A stretch of 64,000 nt of DNA. Source: Sandaracinobacter neustonicus (GTDB lineage Bacteria > Pseudomonadota > Alphaproteobacteria > Sphingomonadales > Sphingomonadaceae). Location: positions 1-64,000 of the forward strand of contig NZ_VFSU01000021.1 of the NCBI RefSeq assembly GCF_006385875.1. The letters run 5' to 3'. Made by a program: the position numbers and the translations under genes. Below are positions 51,671 to 59,214 of this stretch, piece by piece. Every line of letters begins with the position of its first letter. The stretch's first letter is position 1. The notes beneath the pieces were generated by a model. That model did no database searches and had not been told where the DNA came from. It worked only from the letters and a program-made list of their open reading frames with translations.

Positions 51671-53128
51671 ATGAGCAGTGTGATCCAGTCTCTGAACGCC
51701 GGGTCCGGCATCGACGTGCAAGCGCTGACGACGAGCCTTGTCGCGGCCGAGAAAGAACCGCGCACCAAGTTGCTGGACGAGCGGCAGGCGCGGGTAGACG
51801 CGCGCATTTCCGCGCTGGGGCAATTCCGCACCGGGCTGGACGGCGTGGTGTCCGCGCTGGAAAGCCGGATCAGTTCGGGTGTGCTCTCCGCCATCGCCTC
51901 CGTGTCCGACGTGAGCGTGCTGGGGCTGAGCTTCTCGGCCGGCGCGGTGCTGCCTGCCCAGCAGATCGAGGTGTGGTCGCTGGCGCAGGGGCAGACTTTG
52001 TCGTCTGCCGCGGTGGCCGATGCGGGCGCGGCGGTGGGGCAGGGCACGCTGACCTTCAGCTTTGGCAGCGTGGGCGGCAGCGGCGCGGCCACGGGGTTCA
52101 CGGCCGGAACGCTGAGCGATCTGGTGGTGACGATCGGCCCGGAGGATGATTCGCTGACGGGCCTGCGTGACGCCATCAACGATGCGGCAGCAAGCGCGGG
52201 CGTTGCCATCGAGGCGCGCATCCTCACCGATTCGTCGGGATCGCGGTTGCAGATTCGCGGCGCGACGGGGGAGGCGCAGGGCTTTACCATCGCGGCCGAA
52301 GGCGATGCGGCGCTGTCTGCCTATGCCTTCGGGGCGGGCGTGGAGAGCAGCCTGTCGCGCACGCAGGCGGCGTCTGACGCGCTGCTGGTCGTGGACGGGC
52401 TGGAGCTGAAGCGATCCTCCAACACAGTCAGCGATCTGCTGCCCGGCGCGACGCTGACACTGAAGAAGGCCAGCCCCGGCACGCTGGTGACGATCGAGGC
52501 GCAGCGCGACACGAGTGAACTGTCACAGGCGGTGCGCGATGTCGCGGAAACGCTGAATCAACTGGTAAGTTTCGGCCGCGAGCTTTCCGCCGGAGCGGGC
52601 AGCAGCGCGGCGACGGCGGGCGCGCTGGTGTCTGACAGCACGACGCGGCGGGTGGTGCAGATGCTGGGCAGCCTGTCCACCCGGCCATTGCTGGAAGCCG
52701 ACGGCACGGCCCCCACCATGCTGGCCGATCTGGGAATCACGGTGGACCGCACCGGATCGTACAGCGTGGATGAAACCAGGCTGGCGAAGATCGTGGCGAC
52801 GCAGCCGCAGGCGGTGGAGAAGCTGATCGTGGCGCTGAACGCCCCGGCTACCACCACGTCGGGCGTCACCACCGCCGCCGGGCCGCTTCGGCAGATGGCG
52901 GCGCTGTTCAAGCTGGCGGTGGACGGGGAGGCCGGGCAGCCCACGGCCCTTGCCACCGAAGCCGCCGCGATTGCCAGGGACCGCACCGCGCTGGATGAGC
53001 GGATGGAGCGGCTGACCGACAGCTACACCCTGCAATTCACCAAGCTGGACCTTGCCGTGGGGCAATCGAAACAATTGCTGACCTATCTGCAGCAGCAGAT
53101 CGCGCTGTGGACCAAATCCGATAGCTGA
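51671..53128 (+). CDS. fliD: Flagellar hook-associated protein 2 (filament cap)
   Basis: Caps the growing flagellar filament and helps flagellin fold into it. The 485-aa protein has FliD_N at the start (IQSLNAGSGIDVQALTTSLVAAEKEP), a central variable domain rich in Gly/Ser/Thr, and FliD_C with helical termini (LDERMERLTDSYTLQFTKLD and LTYLQQQIALW). ATG at 51671 is chosen as the family sequence begins there; ribosome binding site is weak. It is followed 12 bases later by fliS. No other flagellar gene is in the window, so this pair is apart from the main cluster or is a remnant. Confidence 0.93.
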   Translation: MSSVIQSLNAGSGIDVQALTTSLVAAEKEPRTKLLDERQARVDARISALGQFRTGLDGVVSALESRISSGVLSAIASVSDVSVLGLSFSAGAVLPAQQIEVWSLAQGQTLSSAAVADAGAAVGQGTLTFSFGSVGGSGAATGFTAGTLSDLVVTIGPEDDSLTGLRDAINDAAASAGVAIEARILTDSSGSRLQIRGATGEAQGFTIAAEGDAALSAYAFGAGVESSLSRTQAASDALLVVDGLELKRSSNTVSDLLPGATLTLKKASPGTLVTIEAQRDTSELSQAVRDVAETLNQLVSFGRELSAGAGSSAATAGALVSDSTTRRVVQMLGSLSTRPLLEADGTAPTMLADLGITVDRTGSYSVDETRLAKIVATQPQAVEKLIVALNAPATTTSGVTTAAGPLRQMAALFKLAVDGEAGQPTALATEAAAIARDRTALDERMERLTDSYTLQFTKLDLAVGQSKQLLTYLQQQIALWTKSDS

Positions 53129-53140
53129 CAGGAGACGCCC

Positions 53141-53581
53141 ATGCTGGACACCCTCGCAAGACCGAACACCGCCACCCGACCGACCGCCGTTTCACCAAAT
53201 TCCGGCCTGCAAAGCTATGGCCTTATCGCGCTGGACGCGCGGGTGGCGGGCGCTTCGCCGCACCAGCTTGTCGCCATGCTGTATCAGCGGCTGGAATCGC
53301 TGCTGCGAGATGCGCATGAGGCCGCCCGTTTCGGCAATTCCGCCCGCCGCCTGCGCGCCACCGAACGGGCGCTGACCATCGTGGAGGGGCTGGACACCAC
53401 GCTGGACACCGCGCGCGGCGGCGATGTCGCCGCGGCGCTGCACGATGTTTATGGCCTGCTGCGCAACCGCCTGCTGGATGGCCGCGCCGATGGGCTGGGC
53501 GAAGCGCTGGCTTCGGTGGGTGAAATCCGCGCGGCATGGGTGGAAATGGCGGCGCAGTTGCGGGGCGCGCCCGCGAACTGA
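53141..53581 (+). CDS. fliS: Flagellar export chaperone FliS
   Basis: Cytoplasmic chaperone that binds flagellin and prevents premature assembly. The 146-aa helical protein shows the family patterns QSYGLIALDARVAGASPHQLVAMLYQRLESLL and LDTARGGDVAAALHDVYGLLRNRLL. CAGGAGAC precedes ATG 53141. It directly follows fliD, the usual order. N-terminal extension of about 25 residues is less conserved. Confidence 0.92.
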   Translation: MLDTLARPNTATRPTAVSPNSGLQSYGLIALDARVAGASPHQLVAMLYQRLESLLRDAHEAARFGNSARRLRATERALTIVEGLDTTLDTARGGDVAAALHDVYGLLRNRLLDGRADGLGEALASVGEIRAAWVEMAAQLRGAPAN

Positions 53582-53888
53582 CGGGAACGCATTTCTCGAT
53601 CATAGTCTTTGCTAACCCGTCAGCCTTTTAGCGGTTATCGCCGCCCCCGCCCTCTCCGCAGGCCCCCTCTCCGCCGCTCAGGCTGAGCTTGTCGAAGCCC
53701 CCGGCGTGAACGCGCAAGGGCTGAGCCGGGTGGGCCTGCTCCACGGGCTTCGACAAGCTCAGCCTGAGCGGCGGAGAGGGGGCCTGAGCGAGCGGGAGGG
53801 CTTGTTCGCAAAGAACAGGCTCGCCAATGATCGTCCCGCCGCGCGAGGGGGTTTCGCTTTTTCGCCCCAACCCCTATCACCCGGTTCC
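53582..53888. other. Intergenic region dominated by repeat B
   Basis: The 307 bases between fliS and gshB hold repeat B copy 2 in the middle. A frame extends from the repeat into gshB, but it has no protein character and is not counted as coding. The last 100 bases before gshB may hold its promoter; no clear -35/-10 pair is seen. Confidence 0.6.
53659..53786. repeat. Palindromic repeat B, copy 2
   Basis: Perfect 42-bp inverted arms (53659-53700 and 53745-53786) around a 44-base loop. The inner part of each arm is GCTCAGGCTGAGCTTGTCGAAGC, as in copy 1 at 47137-47236, and the reverse complement of the loop resembles the middle of copy 1 (CCCGGCTCAGCCC and CGCGTT/CGTCC blocks). The two copies are in opposite orientation. 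Transcribed, it would form a very stable stem-loop between fliS and gshB. Confidence 0.9.
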
Positions 53889-54860
53889 ATGGCACGGGGC
53901 TTGCGAATTGCCGTCCAGATGGACGCGCTGAACCAGATCAATGTGGCGGGCGATTCCACCTTCGCCCTTATGCTGGAGGCGCAGGCACGCGGGCACCGCC
54001 TGTGGCATTATCTGGCGGATCAGCTGGATTGGGAGGAGGGCCGTGTGGTCGCCACCGCCCGCGCCGTGGAAGTGATGCGCCCCGGCAACGCAGGAGAGCC
54101 GCACTTCCGCTGGCTGGACGAGCCGCAGCGGCTGGATCTGGCGGCCGATATCGACGTGGTGCTGATGCGGCAGGATCCGCCGTTTGAGATGGCCTATATC
54201 ACCGCCACCCACCTGCTGGAGCTGGCGCAGGCGCAAGGCGTGCTGGTGGTGAATGATCCGGCCAGCGTGCGCAACGCGCCGGAAAAGCTGTTCGTGCTGA
54301 ACTTCGCCGAACTGATGCCGCCCACTCTGGTGACGCGCTCTCTGTCGGCGGCGCAGGCGTTCCGGGCGAAGCATGGCGAGATCGTGGTGAAGCCGCTTTA
54401 TGGCAATGCGGGCACGGCGGTGTTCCATGTGGGGGCGGGTGATTCCAACCTGCCCGCGCTGGTGGAGCTGTTCGGGCAGGTGTGGCGTGAGCCCTTCATG
54501 GTGCAGGCCTTCCTCCCAGACGTTTCAAAGGGCGACAAGCGAATCGTGCTGATCGACGGCGAGCCTGCGGGCGCGATCAACCGCATGCCCAAGCATGGGG
54601 AAATCCGCTCCAACCTCGCCGCCGGCGGATCGGCGCACGCCACCGAGCTGACGCCCGACGAACAGCTGATCTGCGCCCGCATCGGGCCGGATCTGAAGCG
54701 GCTGGGCCTGTTGTTCGTGGGCATCGACGTGATCGCCGGGCGGCTGACGGAAATCAACGTGACCTCGCCCACCGGCATCGTCGCCATTGATCGCTTCAAC
54801 GGAACCAACATACCCGCCCTGTTCTGGGACCGGGTGGCAATGCTGAAAGCCGCGCAATGA
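53889..54860 (+). CDS. gshB: Glutathione synthetase
   Basis: Joins gamma-glutamylcysteine and glycine using ATP, the last step of glutathione synthesis. The 323-aa ATP-grasp enzyme shows RIAVQMDALNQINVAGDSTFALMLEAQ, VLMRQDPPFEMAYI, NDPASVRNAPEKLFVLNF, VVKPLYGNAGTAVF and FVGIDVIAGRLTEINVTSPTG. ATG at 53889 begins at the family start. Its stop overlaps the dedA start (ATGA). Confidence 0.96.
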   Translation: MARGLRIAVQMDALNQINVAGDSTFALMLEAQARGHRLWHYLADQLDWEEGRVVATARAVEVMRPGNAGEPHFRWLDEPQRLDLAADIDVVLMRQDPPFEMAYITATHLLELAQAQGVLVVNDPASVRNAPEKLFVLNFAELMPPTLVTRSLSAAQAFRAKHGEIVVKPLYGNAGTAVFHVGAGDSNLPALVELFGQVWREPFMVQAFLPDVSKGDKRIVLIDGEPAGAINRMPKHGEIRSNLAAGGSAHATELTPDEQLICARIGPDLKRLGLLFVGIDVIAGRLTEINVTSPTGIVAIDRFNGTNIPALFWDRVAMLKAAQ

Positions 54861-55471
54861 ACGACTGGATCGGCCATCTGCTCGACAATTGGGGGTATTG
54901 GGGCGTCGCCTTCCTGATGTTCGTGGAAACGGTGTTTCCGCCCATTCCATCCGAAGTGATCATGCCGCTGGCGGGCGTGAATGTGGCGCAGCAGGGGGGA
55001 TCGCTGGCGGGCGTGGTGCTGGCGGGCACGGCTGGCGCGATGGCGGGCAATATCTTCTGGTTCGCGCTGGCGTGGAAGCTGGGGCTGGACCGGTTCGAGG
55101 GCTTTCTGGTGCGCTATGGCCGCATCTTCACCATGGACGAGGAGGAGATCGCCAAGGGCCGCGCGCTGTTCGACCGTTATGGCGCGGGCTTCGTGGGGGT
55201 TGGGCGGATCATTCCCACCATCCGCTCGCTGATTTCGGTGCCCGCCGGGCTGGTTCGGATGAACGTGCGCACCTTCATGATCTATTCCACGCTGGGCACC
55301 TTCCTGTGGACGATGGGCCTCACACTGGCGGGCTATTATCTGGGCCGCAATTTCGACGAGATCGACCGGATTCTGGGGCCGCTCTCTACCGGTGTGATCC
55401 TGATCTGCTTCGGCATCTATCTGGTGCGGGTGATCATGTGGAATCGCTGGAAGCGCAAGAAGCCCGAGTAG
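54857..55471 (+). CDS. DedA family membrane protein
   Basis: A 204-aa inner-membrane protein of the DedA/SNARE-associated family, whose members affect membrane lipid transport (undecaprenyl phosphate or phospholipid flipping) and proton gradients. Visible are the re-entrant motif ETVFPPIPSEVIMPLAG, the basic RIIPTIRSLISVPAGLVRM segment, and four to five hydrophobic segments. It overlaps the gshB stop by four bases. Ends in a basic cytoplasmic tail (NRWKRKKPE). Confidence 0.93.
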   Translation: MNDWIGHLLDNWGYWGVAFLMFVETVFPPIPSEVIMPLAGVNVAQQGGSLAGVVLAGTAGAMAGNIFWFALAWKLGLDRFEGFLVRYGRIFTMDEEEIAKGRALFDRYGAGFVGVGRIIPTIRSLISVPAGLVRMNVRTFMIYSTLGTFLWTMGLTLAGYYLGRNFDEIDRILGPLSTGVILICFGIYLVRVIMWNRWKRKKPE

Positions 55472-55533
55472 GGGTTTTCATCGCCGCAATCTAACGATAC
55501 TCTCGGTGCCAATAGATCGGGAGGAGACAAGGT

Positions 55534-56151
55534 ATGTGGTGGCCGTTCGCAGGGGCGCTGGTGGCTTATTTGCTGTTCCGGCTGTGGTATGACGGCTGGC
55601 GCGGGCCGCTGACGGCGGCCGAGATCGACGAAGGGCTGGCCGCCATCGCCGCGCGCGGCGGCAGCGCGGGCACCGATACGGGGCAGTTCCGCCAGTTTCT
55701 GGAAGCGGATGACGGGCGCGAGTTCGTGATGCTGAACCTTGTGAAGGTGACCCCGGGGCTGGTGCCGCATCCCATCAGCGGGGAGCCCGTTGAGGGTCGC
55801 GCCATGCTGGATCATTACACCCGCCACTTCATCCGCCGGCTGGTGGCGCGCGGCGGGCATCCGGCCATCGTCGCGCGCAAGGTCGGGCCCTATGTGGATG
55901 CGTGGGGGGATGTGCCGGCCGATCCGGGCTGGTCCATCGTGGGATTCATGCGTTATCGCAGCCGCCGCGACCTGCTGGCGCTGGCCGCCGACCCGTCGTT
56001 CGGGCCGGTGCATGCCTATAAGTCGCTGGGCACGCGGGAGACCTTTTCCTTCCCCACGCAGCCGATGATGAAGCTGTTCGTCGGGCCGCGCCTGTGGGTG
56101 GCGTTGCTGCTGGCGCTGCTGGCGGCGCTGGCGTCACTCGGCCTGAAGTAG
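55534..56151 (+). CDS. Membrane-anchored protein with DUF1330-like domain (tentative)
   Basis: A 205-aa protein with a short N-terminal hydrophobic segment (MWWPFAGALVAYLLFRLWY) and a C-terminal one (about 185-203). Between them, REFVMLNLVKVTP and SIVGFMRYRSRRDLLALAADPSFG suggest a dimeric alpha/beta-barrel (DUF1330/antibiotic-monooxygenase-like) domain. GGGAGGAGACAAGG precedes ATG 55534. Its 3' end overlaps the 3' end of the convergent TetR gene by 18 bases. Function unknown. Confidence 0.72.
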   Translation: MWWPFAGALVAYLLFRLWYDGWRGPLTAAEIDEGLAAIAARGGSAGTDTGQFRQFLEADDGREFVMLNLVKVTPGLVPHPISGEPVEGRAMLDHYTRHFIRRLVARGGHPAIVARKVGPYVDAWGDVPADPGWSIVGFMRYRSRRDLLALAADPSFGPVHAYKSLGTRETFSFPTQPMMKLFVGPRLWVALLLALLAALASLGLK

Positions 56152-56718
56152 CGCGTCCGTCATCCGGTGCAGCAGTTGCGCGGCGGCGGCGGGGGACTGC
56201 CCCTGTTCCAGCCGCAGGCGCCGCCACATGTCGATGCTGAGGATCGCGTCCAGCGCTTCGCGTGAAGTCGGGTCCGGCGCGAGATCCTTGCCCAGTACAT
56301 CGAACAGGATGGCGCGCAATTCCGTCTGAATCGCCAGATGATCGGCTTGCAGTTGCGGCGAATGGTGGCGGTGGATTCCCGCCGCCAGCGCCACGGGCAT
56401 CACCTGCTCCAGAAACAGCACGCGGCGGTCGATCAGCGCGTGCAGCCTCTCAGTCGGCGTATCGCCCAGCAGAGGCAGCGCCCGCACCGGGGCGACCTGA
56501 TCGCGCATGATCGCCTGCATTTCCGTGTAGATGCCCTCCATATCGGAAAACAGCCGGAACACAGTTCGGCGGCCGACGCCCGCGCGCGCGGCCACTTCAT
56601 CCGCGCTGGGCGAGATGGAGCCTTCGCGCACCAGCTCCAGCATCGCTTCCACGATCCGGCGCTTGCTGTCGGCCGAGCGTCGGCGGCGGCCGTCGCGTTC
56701 GGGGGTTTCTCCCTGCAT
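56134..56718 (-). CDS. TetR-family transcriptional regulator
   Basis: A 194-aa one-component regulator. The N-terminal helix-turn-helix is clear: SKRRIVEAMLELVREGSISPSADEVAARAGVGRRTVFRLFSD. The C-terminal domain, helical, would bind a ligand. ATG at 56718 is decided by GGAGGGTG just ahead. It is divergent from the DsbA-like/MBL/sulfatase/GST operon, so it is the probable repressor of that operon and of itself, with the operator in the 157-base gap. Confidence 0.92.
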   Translation of the reverse strand: MQGETPERDGRRRRSADSKRRIVEAMLELVREGSISPSADEVAARAGVGRRTVFRLFSDMEGIYTEMQAIMRDQVAPVRALPLLGDTPTERLHALIDRRVLFLEQVMPVALAAGIHRHHSPQLQADHLAIQTELRAILFDVLGKDLAPDPTSREALDAILSIDMWRRLRLEQGQSPAAAAQLLHRMTDALLQAE

Positions 56719-56770
56719 GCACCCTCCTTGGCCTGTGAATGGGCGCGCGTCGAGGCCCCATTGATCCGGA

Positions 56771-56799
56771 TTGACCTGCACCCGCCGACCTGTCACTAT
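56771..56799 (+). promoter_or_regulatory. Possible promoter and operator of the sulfatase operon
   Basis: TTGACC at 56771-56776 and CACTAT at 56794-56799 with 17-base spacing resemble a sigma-70 promoter pointing to the operon. An imperfect dyad TGACCTG-n10-CCTGTCA (56772-56795) overlaps the spacer and is a plausible TetR operator. Neither is verified. Confidence 0.35.
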
Positions 56800-56875
56800 T
56801 GGCCCTTCGAGTGCCATATAAAGGGCGCCGGAGCAAGCTGGGGAGAGGGAATGGCGCATCAAGGATGCCACGGAC

Positions 56876-58147
56876 ATGCGGAGGCAGCTTGAAAGCCGTG
56901 GCAGCGCGCTGGTTACCAGCACGCGGCTGCGCGACGGCTTGCGGCGCGTGCGCACCATACGGCGGCGGCTGATGGGCGAGCCACCCACGCTGCATTATTT
57001 TCATGGTGTGGCAGACCCTTATTCGCATCTCGCCGCGCAACTGCTGCCCGCGCTGGCGGCGGCCTATGGTTTGCGCGTGGTGCCGCATCTGGTGCCCGCG
57101 CCTGCGGCCGAAGTCGCGCCCGAGCCTGAGCGGTTGCTGGGATGGTCCATCCGCGATGCCGGGCAACTGGCGGCGGCGCATGGGCTGGCGTTTCCGGCGG
57201 ATGCGCGCGCGCCTGCGGCCGATGCGGTGCGCGCCGCCGAAGGGGTGCTGGCCGGGCTGACCGATCCGGCCGCCTTTTCCGAAGCTGCCTTTCGGGTGGG
57301 AACAGCACTGTGGCGCGGGCAGCCGTTTGACGCCCCCACACGCGATGCGCAGGCCGCGCTGGCCGAGGGTGCGGCGGCGCTGGCGAAGGCGGGGCATTAT
57401 CTGCCCGGCGTGTTCGCCTTCGAAGGTGAATGTTACTGGGGCGTGGACCGGCTGCCGCATCTGGAGGCGCGGCTGGCCGATCTGCGGCAGAGCCCGCCTA
57501 TGGGCCCGCCGGTGGTGCGGCAATTGGAGGCGAGCGATCGGCGCGGCGATGTGCGGCGCGCGCCGCTGGAGTTCTTCCTGAGCTTCCGCAGCCCCTACAC
57601 CCACATTGCCGCCGCCCGCGTGCGGGCGCTGGCAGACCGCTGGAATGCCGAACTGCTGCTGCGGCCGGTGTTGCCGATGGTGATGCGCGGCCTGCCGGTG
57701 CCGCTGGAAAAGCGCATGTATATCGTGCGCGACACGAAGCGCGAGGCGGATCGGCTGGGGCTGCCCTTCGGCCGCATCTGCGATCCCGTGGGCACAGGCG
57801 TGGAGCGCGGGCTGGCGGTGCTGCACCGGGCCATCGCGCTGGGGCGCGGGCCGGATTTCGTGGAAAGCTTCCTGCAAGGCGCGTTCGCCGAAGGGGTGGA
57901 TGCCACCACCGACGCCGGGCTGCTGGGGCTGGCCGAACGCACCGGGCTGAGCGCCGCTGATGTGCAGGCGGCGCTGGCCGATGAAAGCTGGCGCGCCATC
58001 GCCGAGCAGAATCGCGAGCGGATGTTCGGCCTTGGCCTGTGGGGCGTCCCCGCCTTCCGGGTGGGGAACCTGCCCGCGCATTGGGGGCAGGACAGGCTTT
58101 GGGCGGTGGAGCAGGATCTCGGCCGCATCGCAGGAGGCATTGCATGA
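56876..58147 (+). CDS. Tandem DsbA-like thioredoxin-fold protein, HCCA-isomerase/kappa-GST type
   Basis: A 423-aa protein with two DSBA-like domains. Domain 1 starts near residue 38 (LHYFHGVADPYSHLAAQLL) and domain 2 near 230 (LEFFLSFRSPYTHIAAARVR); both keep the Ser/Asp-Pro-Tyr-Ser/Thr element that replaces CxxC in 2-hydroxychromene-2-carboxylate isomerases and kappa-class GSTs. Domain 2 continues with RPVLPMVMRGLPVP, typical of HCCA isomerase; domain 1 is more degenerate. Such enzymes use glutathione in aromatic catabolism. ATG at 56876 is listed; a separate 13-codon ORF with a stronger ribosome binding site starts at 56851 in another frame. Stop overlaps the next gene (ATGA). Confidence 0.85.
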   Translation: MRRQLESRGSALVTSTRLRDGLRRVRTIRRRLMGEPPTLHYFHGVADPYSHLAAQLLPALAAAYGLRVVPHLVPAPAAEVAPEPERLLGWSIRDAGQLAAAHGLAFPADARAPAADAVRAAEGVLAGLTDPAAFSEAAFRVGTALWRGQPFDAPTRDAQAALAEGAAALAKAGHYLPGVFAFEGECYWGVDRLPHLEARLADLRQSPPMGPPVVRQLEASDRRGDVRRAPLEFFLSFRSPYTHIAAARVRALADRWNAELLLRPVLPMVMRGLPVPLEKRMYIVRDTKREADRLGLPFGRICDPVGTGVERGLAVLHRAIALGRGPDFVESFLQGAFAEGVDATTDAGLLGLAERTGLSAADVQAALADESWRAIAEQNRERMFGLGLWGVPAFRVGNLPAHWGQDRLWAVEQDLGRIAGGIA

Positions 58148-59214
58148 AGCGCTGGCTTGGGTTCGGGGCTCTGGCGCTGCTGCTGGCGGGGCTGGGCGGC
58201 TTTCTGGCCCGTGATCGCATCGCGCTCACCATCTATCAGCGGGGGGCCGCGCAGGCGATGGCCGCCGACACGCTGGCCAGCCTGCCCGACGGCCTGCACG
58301 CGGCCTTCTGCGGCACCGGCAGCCCTATGCCGGACCCTGAGCGCGCCGGGCCTTGCCTTGCCATCATCGCGGGCAAGCGGCTGATCGTGGTGGATGCGGG
58401 CGAAGGCGCGGCGCGCAACCTGCAACTGATGGGCCTGCCCGCCGCCCGGATCGACCGCGTGCTGCTCACGCATTTCCATTCCGATCATATCGACGGCCTC
58501 GGCCCGCTGGGGATGCAGCGCTGGGTGAACGCCCACGCCACCCAGCCGCTGATCCTGCAAGGGCCGGTGGGCGTGGGCGAAGTGGCAGCCGGGTTCAACG
58601 GGGCCTACCGTCAGGATTCCACCTATCGCACCGCCCATCATGGCGCGGCGCTGGTGCCGCCTTCGGGCTTCGGCTTTTCCCCGCGCGCCTTTGCCCTACA
58701 AGGCGGGCGCGGCGTGGTGCTGAACGAAGGCGGGCTGAAAATCACCGCCTTCGATGTCGATCACAGCCCGGTGCATCCGGCTGTCGGCTATCGCTTTGAT
58801 TACAAAGGCCGCTGCATCACCGTTTCCGGCGACACCGCGCCCAGCGAAGCCGTGGCGCAGATGGCCAAGGACTGCGACCTGCTGGTGCATGAGGCACTGC
58901 AACCGCGCCTGACGCGGGTGCTGGTGCAGGCCGCCAAAGACGCGGGCAACACGGGGCTGGCGCAGTTGCTGAGCGATATCGAAACCTATCACACCACCCC
59001 CGAACAGGCCGCCGACATCGCGCAGAAGGCCGGGGTGAAGGCGCTGGCGCTGACCCATATCGTGCCGCCGCTCAGGCTGCGCGGCCTTGAAGGCGAATTT
59101 CTGGGCGACGCCCGCGGCCGCTTCCACGGCGAACTGTGGATCGCCAGCGACCGCGATCTGCTGAGCCTGCCCGCCACCGGCGGCATGACCCGTTCCACAT
59201 TGGGAGGCCGATGA
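58144..59214 (+). CDS. Metallo-beta-lactamase-fold hydrolase, secreted or membrane-anchored
   Basis: A 356-aa metal hydrolase with an N-terminal hydrophobic segment (about 5-22) that is a signal peptide or anchor. The zinc motif is THFHSDHIDG (His 110, His 112, Asp 114, His 115), followed by a further His in DHSPVHPAVGYRF and ALTHIVPP, in the order seen in RNase Z/arylsulfatase-like members. Its export signal argues against tRNA processing; an arylsulfatase- or esterase-type role fits the neighbours. It overlaps the upstream stop by four bases and the sulfatase start by at least one codon. Confidence 0.88.
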   Translation: MKRWLGFGALALLLAGLGGFLARDRIALTIYQRGAAQAMAADTLASLPDGLHAAFCGTGSPMPDPERAGPCLAIIAGKRLIVVDAGEGAARNLQLMGLPAARIDRVLLTHFHSDHIDGLGPLGMQRWVNAHATQPLILQGPVGVGEVAAGFNGAYRQDSTYRTAHHGAALVPPSGFGFSPRAFALQGGRGVVLNEGGLKITAFDVDHSPVHPAVGYRFDYKGRCITVSGDTAPSEAVAQMAKDCDLLVHEALQPRLTRVLVQAAKDAGNTGLAQLLSDIETYHTTPEQAADIAQKAGVKALALTHIVPPLRLRGLEGEFLGDARGRFHGELWIASDRDLLSLPATGGMTRSTLGGR

